Shown here in pieces: positions 1-13,200 of a DNA stretch of 64,000 nt. Both the position numbers and the translations under genes were made by a program. How positions within the stretch are numbered: the first letter of the stretch is position 1; each line of letters begins with the position of its first letter. This DNA is from Pelodera strongyloides (Eukaryota > Nematoda > Chromadorea > Rhabditida > Rhabditidae). The notes beneath the pieces are model-generated. The model worked only from the letters and a program-made list of their open reading frames with translations, had not been told where the DNA came from and made no database searches. Location of the stretch: the NCBI GenBank assembly GCA_036852015.1, contig JAANDG010000150.1, forward strand, positions 203,073 to 267,072. The letters run 5' to 3'.

Positions 1-10
1 GTATATAAAC

Positions 11-184
11 TTAAAGCGAAATACCAGCCGGTTTTTGAAACACGTCGAGTATACATGCATTACTATGCAACTTATGCAAATGAACATAAATTAGAATAAA
101 AAATCGAGCAAAATTCGAGCAACTTTGCATAAATTTGCAGCTGTCCACGATGCGTTTCAAAAACCGGCCGGTATTTCGCTTTAA
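11..184. mobile_element. Foldback MITE, family A (copy 1)
   Basis: Non-coding element flanked by TTAA on both sides. The left end reads TTAAAGCGAAATACC and the right end GGTATTTCGCTTTAA, followed inward by inverted CCGGTTTTTGAAAC segments. The AT-rich middle shares TTTGCATAA and TAGAATAAAAAATCGAGC with other copies in the window. No transposase is visible, so it would have to be mobilised in trans. The flanks fit either a TA or a TTAA target duplication. Confidence 0.85.
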
Positions 185-1540
185 TTAATATACGAGTGGA
201 ATAACAATAAGACAAATCAATATTCATGATTCGCTTAGATAGTCTATAAAATCGAAGGAGTTTAAGTAGATAAAGTAGCGTCCCTCAGTTTTATACAAAT
301 TAACGAGTTAAACAGCACATGTTTCCATAGATAAAAAAAGTCTCTATACTTATACTATTCAATTGCAGAACAGCAACCCTACGAATGCATATTAAATGCG
401 GTTTATATTCAGAAACGATGAGAAACACAGAAAATAACCAGAACCAGAAAGAATTCGGAACTTTTGATAAAGCAATATTTAGAATTCAGGAGGACCGATT
501 ATTTTAAAGAGCTATAACAACCGGCTTTTGAAGCGTATGATGTGTAATTGCATTCTCATCATATGCTGTGACAGCTCATGTTCAAAATACGTTTCAAAAA
601 CCAGCTGTTATACCGCTTTATAATTTAATTTGGCAACTTTGGCAATAAATTTGAATCATAAAGGTGTGCCATTAAACTTACGCGACACACTGCAGATTGA
701 ATTTTAGAAAAATAAATCCTAACCCGAATATGACAGCTTTAGAGATGATTCTCTCTCCACCAAAAGTCGTCCAAGTCCAAATAAGTACAAGTAAATTGGC
801 AATGGGTCACTTTGCCCTGTGTCCGGCGGCCAATCGAAAGGCACAAAAAGATAGAAAGAGAGCTGTTTTTCCCGCTAAAAGCTCTATTTCGTCGGATTAT
901 TTTCTCGGATTCTCTCATTCTCCACACTATTTCCTGACTGTGATACTCTGCCTCGGTGAGAGTATGTAGATTGGACATGGACCCGATACATCCCGTCTCC
1001 AAGCGCCATCTCCCAAAAGTAAAAGCCACAAAGCGAAAAAAAATAGGAGCGAGTTAGAGTTCAAAGGTTAGGTTATGAGTAAGCCATAAACAAAGAGAAT
1101 GGGAATTAAGGACCCAATTATATCTGATTAATTAGTATATGAGTTAATTACTCTGAAAATTAGCCGCTAACAGATGGGAACCTTTGGCAAACAGAATTTC
1201 GCCAAAATTGCGCCAGTCCAGAGTCAGAATGTCGCGCCGCGAAACTACCAAGATGATGAAAAAATCCTAGATATAATTACTTACTTATATCCAAGATATA
1301 ATTACTTACCTAATAATTTAATTACTTACCTAATAATTTTAAAATTATGAGAAAAAACGAAACTGCGGGGAGTACGCGATAAACTTTTGTTATCGCCACA
1401 AATCGTGGAATAATCACATTTGGCAATTTGCAAGTCTGTTGCCGCGAACATGTGTAAACAAAATGGGTGCAAAGTGTTGATACCGGAGACAACAATGCCC
1501 TTTCAACCGTTGCCCAGGAGCTTATACTTATCTCTCTGCT

Positions 1541-1572
<32 letters not shown>

Positions 1573-2532
1573 TTATTTCTCATTTTCAGTAACCTTCTGC
1601 ATAGCGCTAGACGACATTTACCGAAGACCGTCAACTAACTATTGCCAACCTCTGAGTATGGCCCGGAATTTCCTTTTATCTATGGCAGCGGGTCTTAAAC
1701 TAGAGCAGGTCTACGTTGTCACGGGTACACTAACTATGGAATATGGTTTCTCGGAATGGCCCCTGGACACTTAAATGGTCCTGGCTCTAGCCGAGCGGAT
1801 GGGCCCCTGGTCACCTGGTCTGTCACCAAACAACAAAATCATGTTGGTCGGGGACATGTTTCTTTGGTACCAGTTAGCCTATTGACCTTGCAAAAAAATT
1901 GGACTAGAGCGAGAGTACGATGACGAAACGAGGCGCGAGGGCGCAAAAGAGATGCAGTGTCGAACAAATGGCACGCATGTGGCGCACTTCTTTTTTTTAT
2001 CTACATCAGACTGAATCATAGGAAAAGAGAGGGCGCGCATTGGAATTGTAAATACCGTGCGCAAAAGCAAAACAACCGAAAGGTATTGAAAGAAAATATC
2101 ACAGTTACGGTACCAATTACCTGGACATACAAAAGAAACCCCGGTTTTGAAGGGTTGTAACTCGTTTGTCAAAATTTTGATGCAAATTGATGAAAGTGCG
2201 GTTTTCAAAAAGAAAATGAAATGACACTCCTGTCTTTCGGAACATTGACTCTTTAGCATACCAAACAGTAAAAAAATATTCTAATCACCTTCGAAAATAG
2301 GCTAATTTCCTTCATTACATATGCTCTCATGCATTTAGCGTAATTATATTAATTCTAGGCACTTTCAAAAATATACGTTACGCTAAATGCGCTTTTTTAT
2401 TTTCGATCTTGTGGTAAGCACTGTATTGATTATTGATAATTAATAAACACTGACCTGACCCATGCCCATATATGCTGATCACTGATTGTTGGACAGTTTG
2501 GCGTTTACGCATTGTCGACAGCCAAATTTCAG
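185..2532. other. Intergenic region upstream of the GT49 gene
   Basis: I see no convincing gene in this stretch. It holds a family-A/B foldback at 505-622, a CT-rich microsatellite near 1525-1580, and a small GC-rich patch near 1205-1250. The missing first coding exon of the glycosyltransferase must lie here, because the first recognised exon lacks an in-frame ATG, but I could not place it. Confidence 0.5.
505..622. mobile_element. Foldback MITE, subfamily B (AAAGCGGTA ends)
   Basis: The right end reads TATACCGCTTTATA and the left end is a decayed TAAAGAGCTATAAC. Inside lie inverted ACCGGCTTTTGAAGCGTA and TACGTTTCAAAAACCAGC segments. It is a degenerate relative of family A. A similar copy with TAAAGCGGTA ends lies at 40959-41121. 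Confidence 0.65.
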
Positions 2533-5500
2533 CGAACCGCGGCAAGACCACGTACGCAACTGTTCCTTCTGATTCTGTGCGTTTTTTCGACAGTTCTTAT
2601 TTTGCACTATGCAAGCCTACGGTACGGTCACGCCGGTACAAGCTCGGGGAGAAGAAATGGGAACGGCGGATTTGTAAGTTAGTTTCCGCACTTTTTTATC
2701 ACTTTTGATAATAAATATATGTTATGCGTTAAGCTTACAATCTGTTTCAGTCCCCGTGGCACATTCCGGGAGAATTGTATAAAAATGGAGAATTCTGTGT
2801 TTATCCAAATCTGACACAGAATAATGTAGACGCAACGAATAGCGTCGTGATGACCGTCCATTCATCCGCTGATTATATTGGAGACAATCTTGTCGAGCAG
2901 GTACAGCCATATATCCATAATAAATACATATTTTACGCTTCAAGAGCGTGCACCTTTATTAAAGGGAGGAAATACAGTTTCAATGTTTGCTTCTGACATA
3001 TTCCTCAGAGGTCCTGAGCAGTAGGCGACGGGTTCCAGATGACAAATTTCTAGACGTCTTCGGGCTAGGCCCAATTGTGTGATTGCTCTGTCGGAGAAGT
3101 CGATGGTTGATCCTAAGCCACAGTACACGGCTTTTATTTTTCATTTTTGAGGCGGAACACTGGAAAGCTCCAATCTCTCTGGCAGTGTTTGCAAGTCGCG
3201 AAGACAACAACAGGTCTGAAGCCAATGTGTTCAACACACATCAGAAGGTTAGTCTGAACAAGACTTCCGACTGATATTTTTTGTAAATTATGGGCGAGTT
3301 TGTAGAGACTTCGCCATCCTCGTCTGGGACCCCAAATGATCAGAACAGGCTACCTTGCCTACCATGATACATCTTATTGATCCGCCAAATTTGATTTATA
3401 AATTTGTATAACAAATTATAATATTTATATGTTATAAGATATGTGATATGCTCGAGTGGTTTGTCTCGCTTGTCGTATTCCACCTATTTCCCACTTTACT
3501 CTCCTTTCTCTCCACTCCTTGGTTCTAATTTTCTTCACAATATTTTTCAGATACTCACTTTAATAGAGGAGTCAGAAGTGCTGGCCGAGTATCTGACACT
3601 GACAGTCTTCACAAGATCGTACGACGGACAGTGTCCCAACATAGAGATTGGTAAGTTCTTGTGTCCATGAAAAGTTCTTCAATACGGAGCTTCAGTCGAC
3701 ACCGGAGCTTAGGCTTAGGCCAGGAATTAATTAATCGAATCTATTTTGGCATAGATGCACGAATGCTTCATATTGCCCTATATTCTAACTTTGGATGTAG
3801 GCGTATGAGCTACACATAAAGATAACCTCAATTCCTATCGCGTCCAAGAAAACTAGCTCATGAAGCCTAATTTTCTTCAGATTTTCAAAATTCCCGTCCA
3901 ATTAAAGACCGGCTGCCTCCATTCAACGAAAGTGTCAAATATGGTGGATATCCAATCAACGTGGCAAGGAATATCGCCCGTTTGGTATTTTTATTTATAA
4001 TATTAATATTAACAATAATAATTGTTATTTCACTACGGGGACCTAGCAAAAAGCAAGAGTTGGTCGTTCTTTGAGTTCTGCATTACCAAAATCTCTGAAC
4101 ATTCAGAAATTAATATGACCCACTGAGAATGAAAATTTATGTAAGTTACGCCCATGTTACTTTCGTACGTCTCTTTCCTCCAAAGTGTATGTATCAAAAA
4201 CTACCAAACCCCATTTTTAACTAGTTTACAACGCAATTCTTTATGGCTCATTTTTGCATTAAAAAGCCAACATTTCAAAAGGCCACCTTTCCGGCACGGG
4301 GAAGGCGGGACCTTTTAATATACTTTTCTACAGTAGTCCGAGGAACACATCCGTGAAATAGAAAAGAGGAAGAATGAAAGGAGAAGCTAGGAATTAAAAC
4401 ACAGAAGAAATATAAATATATAATAATAATAATAATTATTATTATTATTAGGAAACTAAATTTATAAATATATAAAGCTCTCACTATTTTCGTGTCCAAA
4501 AAAATGAATTCCAATCGAACCCGTGACACGCGGTATTTTGATTAGTACTATACCTATGGTACTTATCATTTCATTCTCTAATGATGAGAATTATCTCCAT
4601 AATTATCTATCCTTTTACTACAGTATGCCCCAAAAAGCGACTACATCCTCTTCGCTGACATGGACCAAATCTACAGTGATCGAGCAGCAAAGACGCTAAC
4701 ACGAATATGCGAAAACCAGAAATATCAAGAACAACAAGGAACTACTGGTTGTCAGGAGATTTGAGTTCGACAAAAGTGGAAAGTAAGTTTTCAAAACATC
4801 TGATTCCCTATTTTCCGATAGTTTCACTTACATTACTTGGATCCAAAAATACGGTCTGTCTATTAAAATTGTCTGGGATTAATACTAATCGGAACGCAAT
4901 GTCGTTTATGAACGCATCTACGATTACATGTGTGAATCACTTCAATTGCAACATATTGTGTTTTAATTGCTCCCGTACTTAGCTGGTCATCTTGTTAAGG
5001 ACTCTTTGCTACCTTAGTTAGCAGTGTAGGATCTATGTTAGGTTTCTATATATTATATCTGAAGCCTCTTCAGTCCTCCAAAGGATATCGACGAGTTTAA
5101 ACTCGACGCGGTATCACAGTTTTCCTCTTCCATCACTTGTTCTATGGTTCGGCCCATCATATACCCGGGTTGAACGAATGGATGTGGCGAGGCGACTACA
5201 GTAGATCGGTACGTCATTGTTATGCATTTCCATACACCCGAAGGTGCCGCGCAGTCGCCAGCACTGGGGCGAAACTTGGCGCACCAGTGGCGCAAATATG
5301 GCACGCGCGCCGCACTCGTAATTCATCGTTTAGGTGGAAGAAGTGACCTTCGGTACCACATCTCAATACTGGGAGCCAATGTTCGTGGCTTCGGCTGATA
5401 TTCCGATGCATAACGAGGCGCTGCACTACAAAGCGAAGAATCACCTTGCACTCGTGAGTTCCCCTTCTATTTTATTCTCTGTATTACTTACTAGATTTCT

Positions 5501-6013
5501 TATATTTTGCTTCTTAGCATCCCCGTCCCTCTCTGCCTCTCCCTCGTTTTTTCAATAATCCGATATTCAACTACCCTACTTTTAGGTCTGGAATCTGTGC
5601 ATGGAAAAGTACAAATTTATGGTCGTTGACGGAGTTTTTAATTCTCATCGCGGAATAAAGCGTGGGGATCCGGAAGCGGATAAAATACCTGTAAGCGACT
5701 GACATGATTACGTTTAGGTGTCAAACTGAGCGGCTTAATAATACTATTGCTTCCGGTCACCTCCTGCGTGCTGGCACCAATGCTAGTTTTCGAGGCCACC
5801 GGGTTTGCCAGGAAGCTCAGTGATACCGAACAGTCTGGTATACAGTATACACTAATCTTACCTATGCGAACTTACATTCCTTACTACTTCTTCCCCTTTT
5901 TTATTTATATTTATTCTTTTGTATTTCAGCGGGAAAGCCGAGCAAAAGCCTATTTATTCCGGCTACAATTGAGGCGGCGTGATCCTCAACTCGCCAAGAA
6001 ATGCTCAATATAG
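2533..6013 (+). CDS. B4GAT1/LARGE-type glycosyltransferase (GT49), 10 exons, frame broken twice
   Basis: Likely a Golgi type II glycosyltransferase of the Glyco_transf_49 family, whose best-known member, B4GAT1, primes matriglycan on dystroglycan. Exons: 2533-2673, 2751-2900, 3152-3247, 3551-3650, 3881-3984, 4624-4782, 5074-5208, 5334-5453, 5586-5690, 5930-6013. Exon 1 encodes one signal-anchor helix (QLFLLILCVFSTVLIL). Exon 3 has WKAPISLAVF, exon 5 YPINVARNIAR, exon 6 the metal-binding DXD (LFADMDQIYS). Exon 8 has YWEPMFVASADIPMHNEA and exon 9 VVDGVFNSHRGIK, both family hallmarks. The frame is off by one extra base at the AAAA run 4712-4715 (read literally, TGA at 4762) and by one missing base at TTTT 5120-5123. 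The two cancel and the exons total 1194 nt. All other exons are intact, so assembly error or a very recent pseudogene are both possible. The start codon is upstream and not found. The exact GT49 subtype is inferred. Confidence 0.85.
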
Positions 6014-7285
6014 AGTGAATCTTTATAGTCGTCTTGTTGTCTTAATATTTCTTTTGTTTAATATATGATTCATATCATGTTCTCTTATTCAATAGAAAGG
6101 GTAGTCCAACGTTATTCTAGATTAGTATCTTGAGACGAAATCACATATGCTTTACAAACACCTAATAGAAGTTACACTTATTATTTTTTCGCTCAATGAC
6201 AATAAATGATTGTTTTCGCCTTATTTATCGCGATAACCTACACTAAATTACAGTAAATAGATTCCTAAAGAAGTACCGTAAAAGCTAAAAAAAAACTAGC
6301 CAATTTCTTCTATTTCTATGTATACTACTGACAACGAAAAGTAACAACAATACATCTGGTATTTCAACCACAACTCATACAAACATATGACAATACTTTA
6401 TTTGAACTATGTATGTATAATTATAATCGAATAAATACAGATGACGCAAATTAATGGATTATTAAAACAATTAGGAAAAGAATAAGTCAATTATTAGTCC
6501 AACACACAGATAAACAGTAGTAAACTAAGTAAACAGGGCAATATCATATACTAAGGCATACACACAAGCTAGCAGCTCAAACAACGATAACGCCTTGCAT
6601 CATTTTCAATTATAATATTTCGAGATAAACTTATAGTAGAATCAAGGCAATGCGGAAAATTTCTAGAAACTAATATAGTTAAAACAGCCAATAGACGAGC
6701 GTGTTAGTTTCTAAACGTTAAATAACTTAGTTTACCTAAAGATTAAAATAATTCCGAATAGAAATAATCAATAAATCAATAAATAACAAAACATAACGAA
6801 TCAATCAATAACCTTCTTCAATTCTAAATACATCACCGTAATTCAAAATGAGATACTGTGCAGCACGCCAACATCGAACATGGGAACAAAGGGAATAACA
6901 CAAACGCTTATCTACTAAACTACATTTGAGGCAGCATTTTCACGCAGGGGATTCATTATTCACTCATAGCCTGCAACTTCCCAACTTGGGAGTTATGCGA
7001 ATTTCTGTCCTTATGGACGACTTATCATCAATTCAAAGCGACCTATTCGAACTACAACTTTTAAAAATTGGCATTTCTGAATACTCATTGTCGCAACTAT
7101 GTAAACGAGACTACACAACTTATCCAGCTCACAAAAAGTCTGCATATTATTCAGCCTAAATCGCAATAATGACAAAAAGGCATGCAACATAGAGGTAGGA
7201 AAGTTATACGACCAAATTGGCGCAAAATAAGGTAAACTTACACTTCAAAAATGCATGTACAGTCAGAAATAAAAAATAAAATAGA
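6014..7285. other. Convergent intergenic region (GT49 / PDS5 3' ends)
   Basis: AT-rich DNA without a credible gene, between the stop codons of two convergent genes. An AATAAA at 6201-6206, about 190 bp past the glycosyltransferase stop, could serve as its polyadenylation signal. Short ORFs here have no recognisable content. Confidence 0.6.
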
Positions 7286-10200
7286 TCACTTGGTACGTCC
7301 ACGGCCTCTCTGTCGGCCTTCTCCACGCCCACGTGCTGGCAGTGAAGTCCTGTAAGAGATAAACATAAGAAAAGATGAAATAAACAAGGTCGACCACCCA
7401 AGTAGCCATCAATCATAGTTGGATCGGACAACCCAAGAGTAGCACTCATAGTTGGATCGGACCACCCAACTAGCACTCATACGTGGGCCGAACCACACAA
7501 GTTGCATTCATAGTTGAGCCGGACAACACAAGTTGCATTCGACCGGACCACCCAAGTTGCATTCGACCGGACCACCCAAGTTGCATTCGACCGGGCCACC
7601 CAAGTTGCATTTGACCGGACAACACAAGTTGCATTTGACAGGACCACCCAAGTTGCATTCGACGGGACAACACAAGTTGCACTCGACCGGACCACCCAAG
7701 TAGCATTCGACCGGACCACCCAAGTTGCATTCGACCGGGCCACCCAAGTTGCATTCGACCGGAAGACCCAAGTTGCATTCGACCGGACCACCCAAGTTGC
7801 ATTCGACCGGGCCACCCAAGTTGCATTTGACCGGACAACACAAGTTGCATTTGACGGGACCACCCAAGGACCCAAGTTGCATTCGACGGGACCACCCAAG
7901 TTGCACTCGACCGGACCACCCAAGTAGCATTCGACCGGACCACCCAAGTAGCATTCGACCGGACCACCCAAGTAGCATTCGACCGGACCACCCAAGTTGC
8001 ATCATAGTTGGACCGGACCACCCAAGTTGCATCATAGTTAGACAGGACCACCCAAGTAGAGACGAAATTTACGAACAAAATCAACATAAAAGTTCACCTG
8101 GAATCTTTCTTCCCTGGACTTGTGGGCACCGCTTTTCCTGAACGGGTGCTTCTCGTAGATCGTTGGGATGAGGTTACGGGCTCAGTCTTCTCCACTTCAA
8201 CCTTCGATCCTCCACGACCCTTCTTCTGCGGAGACAGCTGAGGAGTGGCCGATTTCGACGACACAACACTTCTGAATAAAAGGTTAAAGGTCAAGGTTAG
8301 ACCCGTCTTCGCAACGGAACTGGTCTCCGCGCGGGTCCCGTGCCAGAAATACACGATCCGGGCTGCACTGGGTTTTTTGGTTTCACTTAGTTCACAAAGC
8401 ATAAGATCACAACGAGAAAAAGTCAAATATCTAGCGTACAGGGCCTAATTACATAATTAAGAAAACAAAATAAATACGGAAAGAAAAGCAACGGTAAGCA
8501 TACTAAAAAGAACTTACGTGGCAGTCGACTCTCGACCTCGTCCGCGTCCTCGCTTGCCTCCTCGACCGCGTTGAGAAGATGCAGGTTGTGCCCTGAATAA
8601 CCAATGTGAAAATAACGATGCGGCACGGCACACATAGACTCAGATCATCTTCGGATGGTATATTTGAGGAAAACGCACCTCTAGCACATCCTCATACAAA
8701 AACATTCCATTCACTAAGAAAGCAGTCTTTTGACTGAGAAACACGTCCATAAGTTCAGAAGACTAGGCCATATATAAACAATTCAAAACACCCTTGAAAA
8801 TAAAAATTTATCTGAAAATACCTTTTCGGCACCACTGGCTCCTCCAGCTCTTCCTCCTCCTCCGAGTCGCTCGCAATGTCCTCTTCTTTCTCTGCCTCCT
8901 CTTTTTCCGCTGCTTTCTTTGGAGACGACGCACCAGATCTGAATTTATAAACTGTTTTCAAAAACCACAAAGAACAGCTGAACTATCAATACCACCCAAA
9001 AGCTTCGATCTTGCAGCATTTTGTTCTTTTACATGTTTGTATTTTAAAAGCAATTTTGTATTTAGAATAAAAAATTTTTAGTTCTTGAGAAATATTTTTT
9101 ATCCAAAGCTAGGCTCCCATACGACAACTACAGTATTACTAACAAAGAAGACTAGTGAATACTGCATCACAAAAAAAGAGTCGTTTCTATCTTCTGTTAC
9201 ATGTGGCTTAATTTGCGAACCTTCTCATCATCATGTATATGATGCACACTTACTTATAATGTGTCAATAAATTATTATTATCATAAATTATCTTCAAAGT
9301 TCTCGAACACTGCGCCAATACAAAAAAAAAACAAGTACTCACTTTGATCGCGTTTTCTTTTGCGTATTTGCTGGGGCCTTAGTCGGGGAAGTCTTCTTCG
9401 GTGAAGTTGCACCCTTTTTCCCTAATGAAAGGGAACCCTTCTTTTCGCCCGTTCCTCTCCTGCTCGACTTCATGGGAGACGCCGGTGGAGCCTTTATGGG
9501 TTCCTTATCCTTTTCCTCCTTCTCAACGGCCTTCGTGGGGGAAGATTTGGGCGCAGAAGATCCAGATGGCCGACCACGACCACGTCTGAAGAATATACGT
9601 TATTTGAAACTTTGAAGGTGGGTGGCGGTAGCATAGTGGTTCACGCAGTGGACCAGGACCGGTAATCCAAAGACGTTGGGTTCAATTCCTGCTCGTTCAA
9701 TATCCCAATTTTTCGATCAAATTAAAAAATTTAATGAGGAAATTAGTTACGTTATGTGCAACACACACCACTCATCAGTTAAATGTGAATTCTTGTCATG
9801 TGGCGCATACACCATGATAAACGTTTCTAAATCACGAAGCAAACTATCAAATCCGATTCTAAGCTATAGGAGAAACCGGAAAGAGAAAAAAGTTATCAAT
9901 ATTGATCCTTTACTCAACGTTTTCACCAATCAATAAATCAGAATGAAGAAAATCAATAAATCAATAATCAATAATCAATAACTCACTTCGGTGGTGGGCT
10001 CGCACTCTCCTCCTTCTCCTTCTCTTCAATCCTTGACCGCTTCTGTCCACCGGCCTTTGCCTTTGTCTGCAATTATGAATAGTATACAAAACGAGATATT
10101 TTCCAAAATCAGAGCTTCTTGCGACTCCCAGTATATGATTCAAAAACACGTATTAAAGTGCTTTATTCGACCGGTTTCGGCTTACGCCATCATCAGGAAC

Positions 10201-13200
10201 AACAAACATCCTGCAAAAAATACGAAAATGTATACACAGACCTAGCTACCGATTTCCATGCAGACTTTTCCGAAGATTTGGAATTTAGATGATATAACGG
10301 GTGCACCGGGTGCCCTTTGCCTCCACCTTCGCTACTTCTCTTTTATGCAAAAAAGTTCCCGAAATACACAATTCGACAAACACAGCACACCAACCATAAT
10401 GTTTCATTACCCAGATAAGACAACTAACATAATTCGCACAAATACTTTACAGAAGCCACCATAGTAGGTACTCACCGGCGACTGGGATGTTCTAAGCGGC
10501 GTCGAACTGGCCTGCGGACCGCTAGTCTGCGATTTGATAGCCGACAGTCGGGATCGACTCTGGAAACCAGACATTAGTCAAATAAATAAGTTAATTCTAC
10601 AGATTTAACTCATAAAATAAGTCAAGTATGACGAGGGGTCAGGACATCAAAATAATCCAAAATTCTAAAACAAAGGTCTCCGCCAACTTAGAGAAGACAA
10701 ACCTGTCTGATGCCCGTGTGTGGAGGAATCGGCGAGAGACCAGGATCACTAGTTGCAGAAAGATGCGCGGGAGTTGACACTACGCCCTAAAACATTTTAG
10801 TACATATACATAAATAGGCCACTTATGTAATTACAAGCAATATACTACCTGGCCTGGTCGCAATTACGCACATTATAAGTCTACTTTAAAGGGATGATAA
10901 ATACATGCACTTTGTTGGTAAACGCAGCTGCCATCCATATTGCATGATACCCGTATAAGAAATGAATATTAGTGATCATCAACACAAATCCAGCGATATC
11001 TCAATGTCATGCTCAATGTCAATTACTGAATGTCGCTCTCTTCTAATTCGGATGAGGTGCAGACTTACTGATGTAATTAAAGCGAAATACACGCATAAGA
11101 ATACTGGTCTACTCAATGTGTTTCAAAAACCAACCAGTATTTCGCTTTAATAAAAAACAAATACATCTTTGGCTCACATTTGGCCGTTTTCCAGAATCGT
11201 GTTCTTCTGATGCATTTCTCTCTTCCTCCTCCTCATCGCTTTCGTCTTCGTCCATCGTTTCCAGCTTAGGAATTCGCTTTGCTAGAAAATTTTCAGTTAT
11301 TTACATGACAAAAAAAGTGAGGAACAAAAGAAAGTAATATACGCCTACATGTCACAAAGAAAGATAAAAGGACCTACAAATAATTATGAATACAGGGTGT
11401 TAGCTATACTCCCTGTAATTACACTACTAAGGGGATACCTTTCACTTTTCGTAGCCCGGAAATTGGGCAGCCAAATTGCCAAACATGAGGGTATCATGAT
11501 ACCCAGTCCCCGGTGGAGAACCCAGTGAATCGTGACGCTATCAGCTATCCATCATCCTTAGAATACAAATTACCAATCAGACACCAAAACAGACCTCGTC
11601 TAGTCGTCCTCTTCACCACTTCTTCCTGCTCTTCCTCTTCAGCTTCTGATTCTGACGATGTCGACTCCTTCTTGGTCTTGGCACCTCGAACTCTAAAGCT
11701 AAAGAAATTGAGCACAAAGCTCACATGCACTCAACCACTCAACACCCCTGGGGAAATACTGCCTTTTTACCCTGTCACTCTAAACGTTCCAAATGCTGAT
11801 TTCTCTCCAGGGAATACTTCCCCGAGGGAATCGAGTGGTGAATACGGCCTCAGGACAATGCAAGACATATAGTATCAATATGTTTAACCGAGACCCACCA
11901 GCACAATAATGGAAACATGTTTGCTGTCATTACCATGTATTAAAGCGAAATACGGTCGGTTTTTGAAACGCATCGTGGACAACTGAATTCTTACGTATTT
12001 ATGCTAATTTGCTCGAGCTCGAATTTAGCTATAATTTATGTTCATTTATGACGGCATTTGCGGTTCGATGCATTTCAAAAGTGCTACGACGATGTCCGCC
12101 TTCACGCGGTGCAGCACGACAGTCAAGGACTGCAAAGGACATCAACCCACCTTCTCCGGACACCAGTTCGGAAGATCACTCGCGAGATCACTCTCACCCT
12201 CACCTTCCTTCACCTATCCTCACCATCACTTTTTTCTACTAAGGGACAGCCCGATTCGGCTGGTCTGTCCCGATTACTACTTCTTCAAGCCGGAGACGTC
12301 GAAGAAAACCCAGGCCCAACCACAACAACATGGCTATGCATCACATGCAAACGCAAAGCTAACACCAACTGCGTGCAATGCTCTACATGCCGAAACTGGG
12401 TTCACACCAAAAGAATCTGCAGCGGGCTGCAGTCAGTGTCACAATACACCAGGCAACCTTCGCCTGTCCATCCTGCGCTCTCCCCACTCGCACACCGCCG
12501 GCCCAACGATATCAGTCATCACACCCGCTCTGCCGACACCTGTCACAGCCCCTAAGACCTCGCGGTCAAAGGGAGCAAACGTCTCGTGCAACTCCTCCAA
12601 CATCGGCCCTTCGGACATCAGAATCCTGCAATACAACTGCAACGGTATCGCCGGCAAAACGACGGAGATCCTCGATATCCTCACTCGAAGGAAAATCGAC
12701 ATCGTCGTTCTACAGGAAACCAAACTATCTGCAAGATCGAAGTCGCCGGTCTTACCAGGTTACGCTCTGATTCGCAAGGATCGCAACGGACCCAACCCTG
12801 GTGGAGGCCTTCTAACAGGAATCAGCCATGAGTTGAACTACTCCGTCATCCCCTCACCTGCTGACGCGCATCTGGAGTCTCTCACAATTCGCGTCACGGA
12901 AAAGGACAACCTCTTACGATCTCAAACATCTACATCCCACCAGCAAGCTCTTGCGCCCCAGGATACGAGGCTGACATCTCTCACTTCCTCCGCAACAGCG
13001 ATAACTCAATCGTGCTGGGAGATTTCAATGCCCACGACGCTTCCTGGTACTCCAGCAACTCAGACACCCGTGGCACCGTCATTGCAGACGCCATCGATGC
13101 ACACGACTTCGCAGCTGTGAATCGAGACTGCCCAACACGCATTCCCTCCAACGGTCGCCCAACCTCTCCGGACATCACCATCTGCGCTCTTGAACTCCTC

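Noticed and set aside
697..1029. Short ORFs on both strands
   Set aside because: Mutual shadows without signal peptide, domain or splice context.
2940..3237. Minus-strand ORFs in intron 2 of the GT49 gene
   Set aside because: Exons 2 and 3 join in frame and match the family across this gap; the ORFs show no domain.
7386..8058. CRISPR-like array
   Set aside because: Units are contiguous without unique spacers, and the window is eukaryotic.
7470..8141. Overlapping repetitive ORFs of 137-205 codons on both strands
   Set aside because: They are translations of the 24-bp minisatellite inside the last PDS5 intron, with no start context, no family and similar ORFs on both strands.
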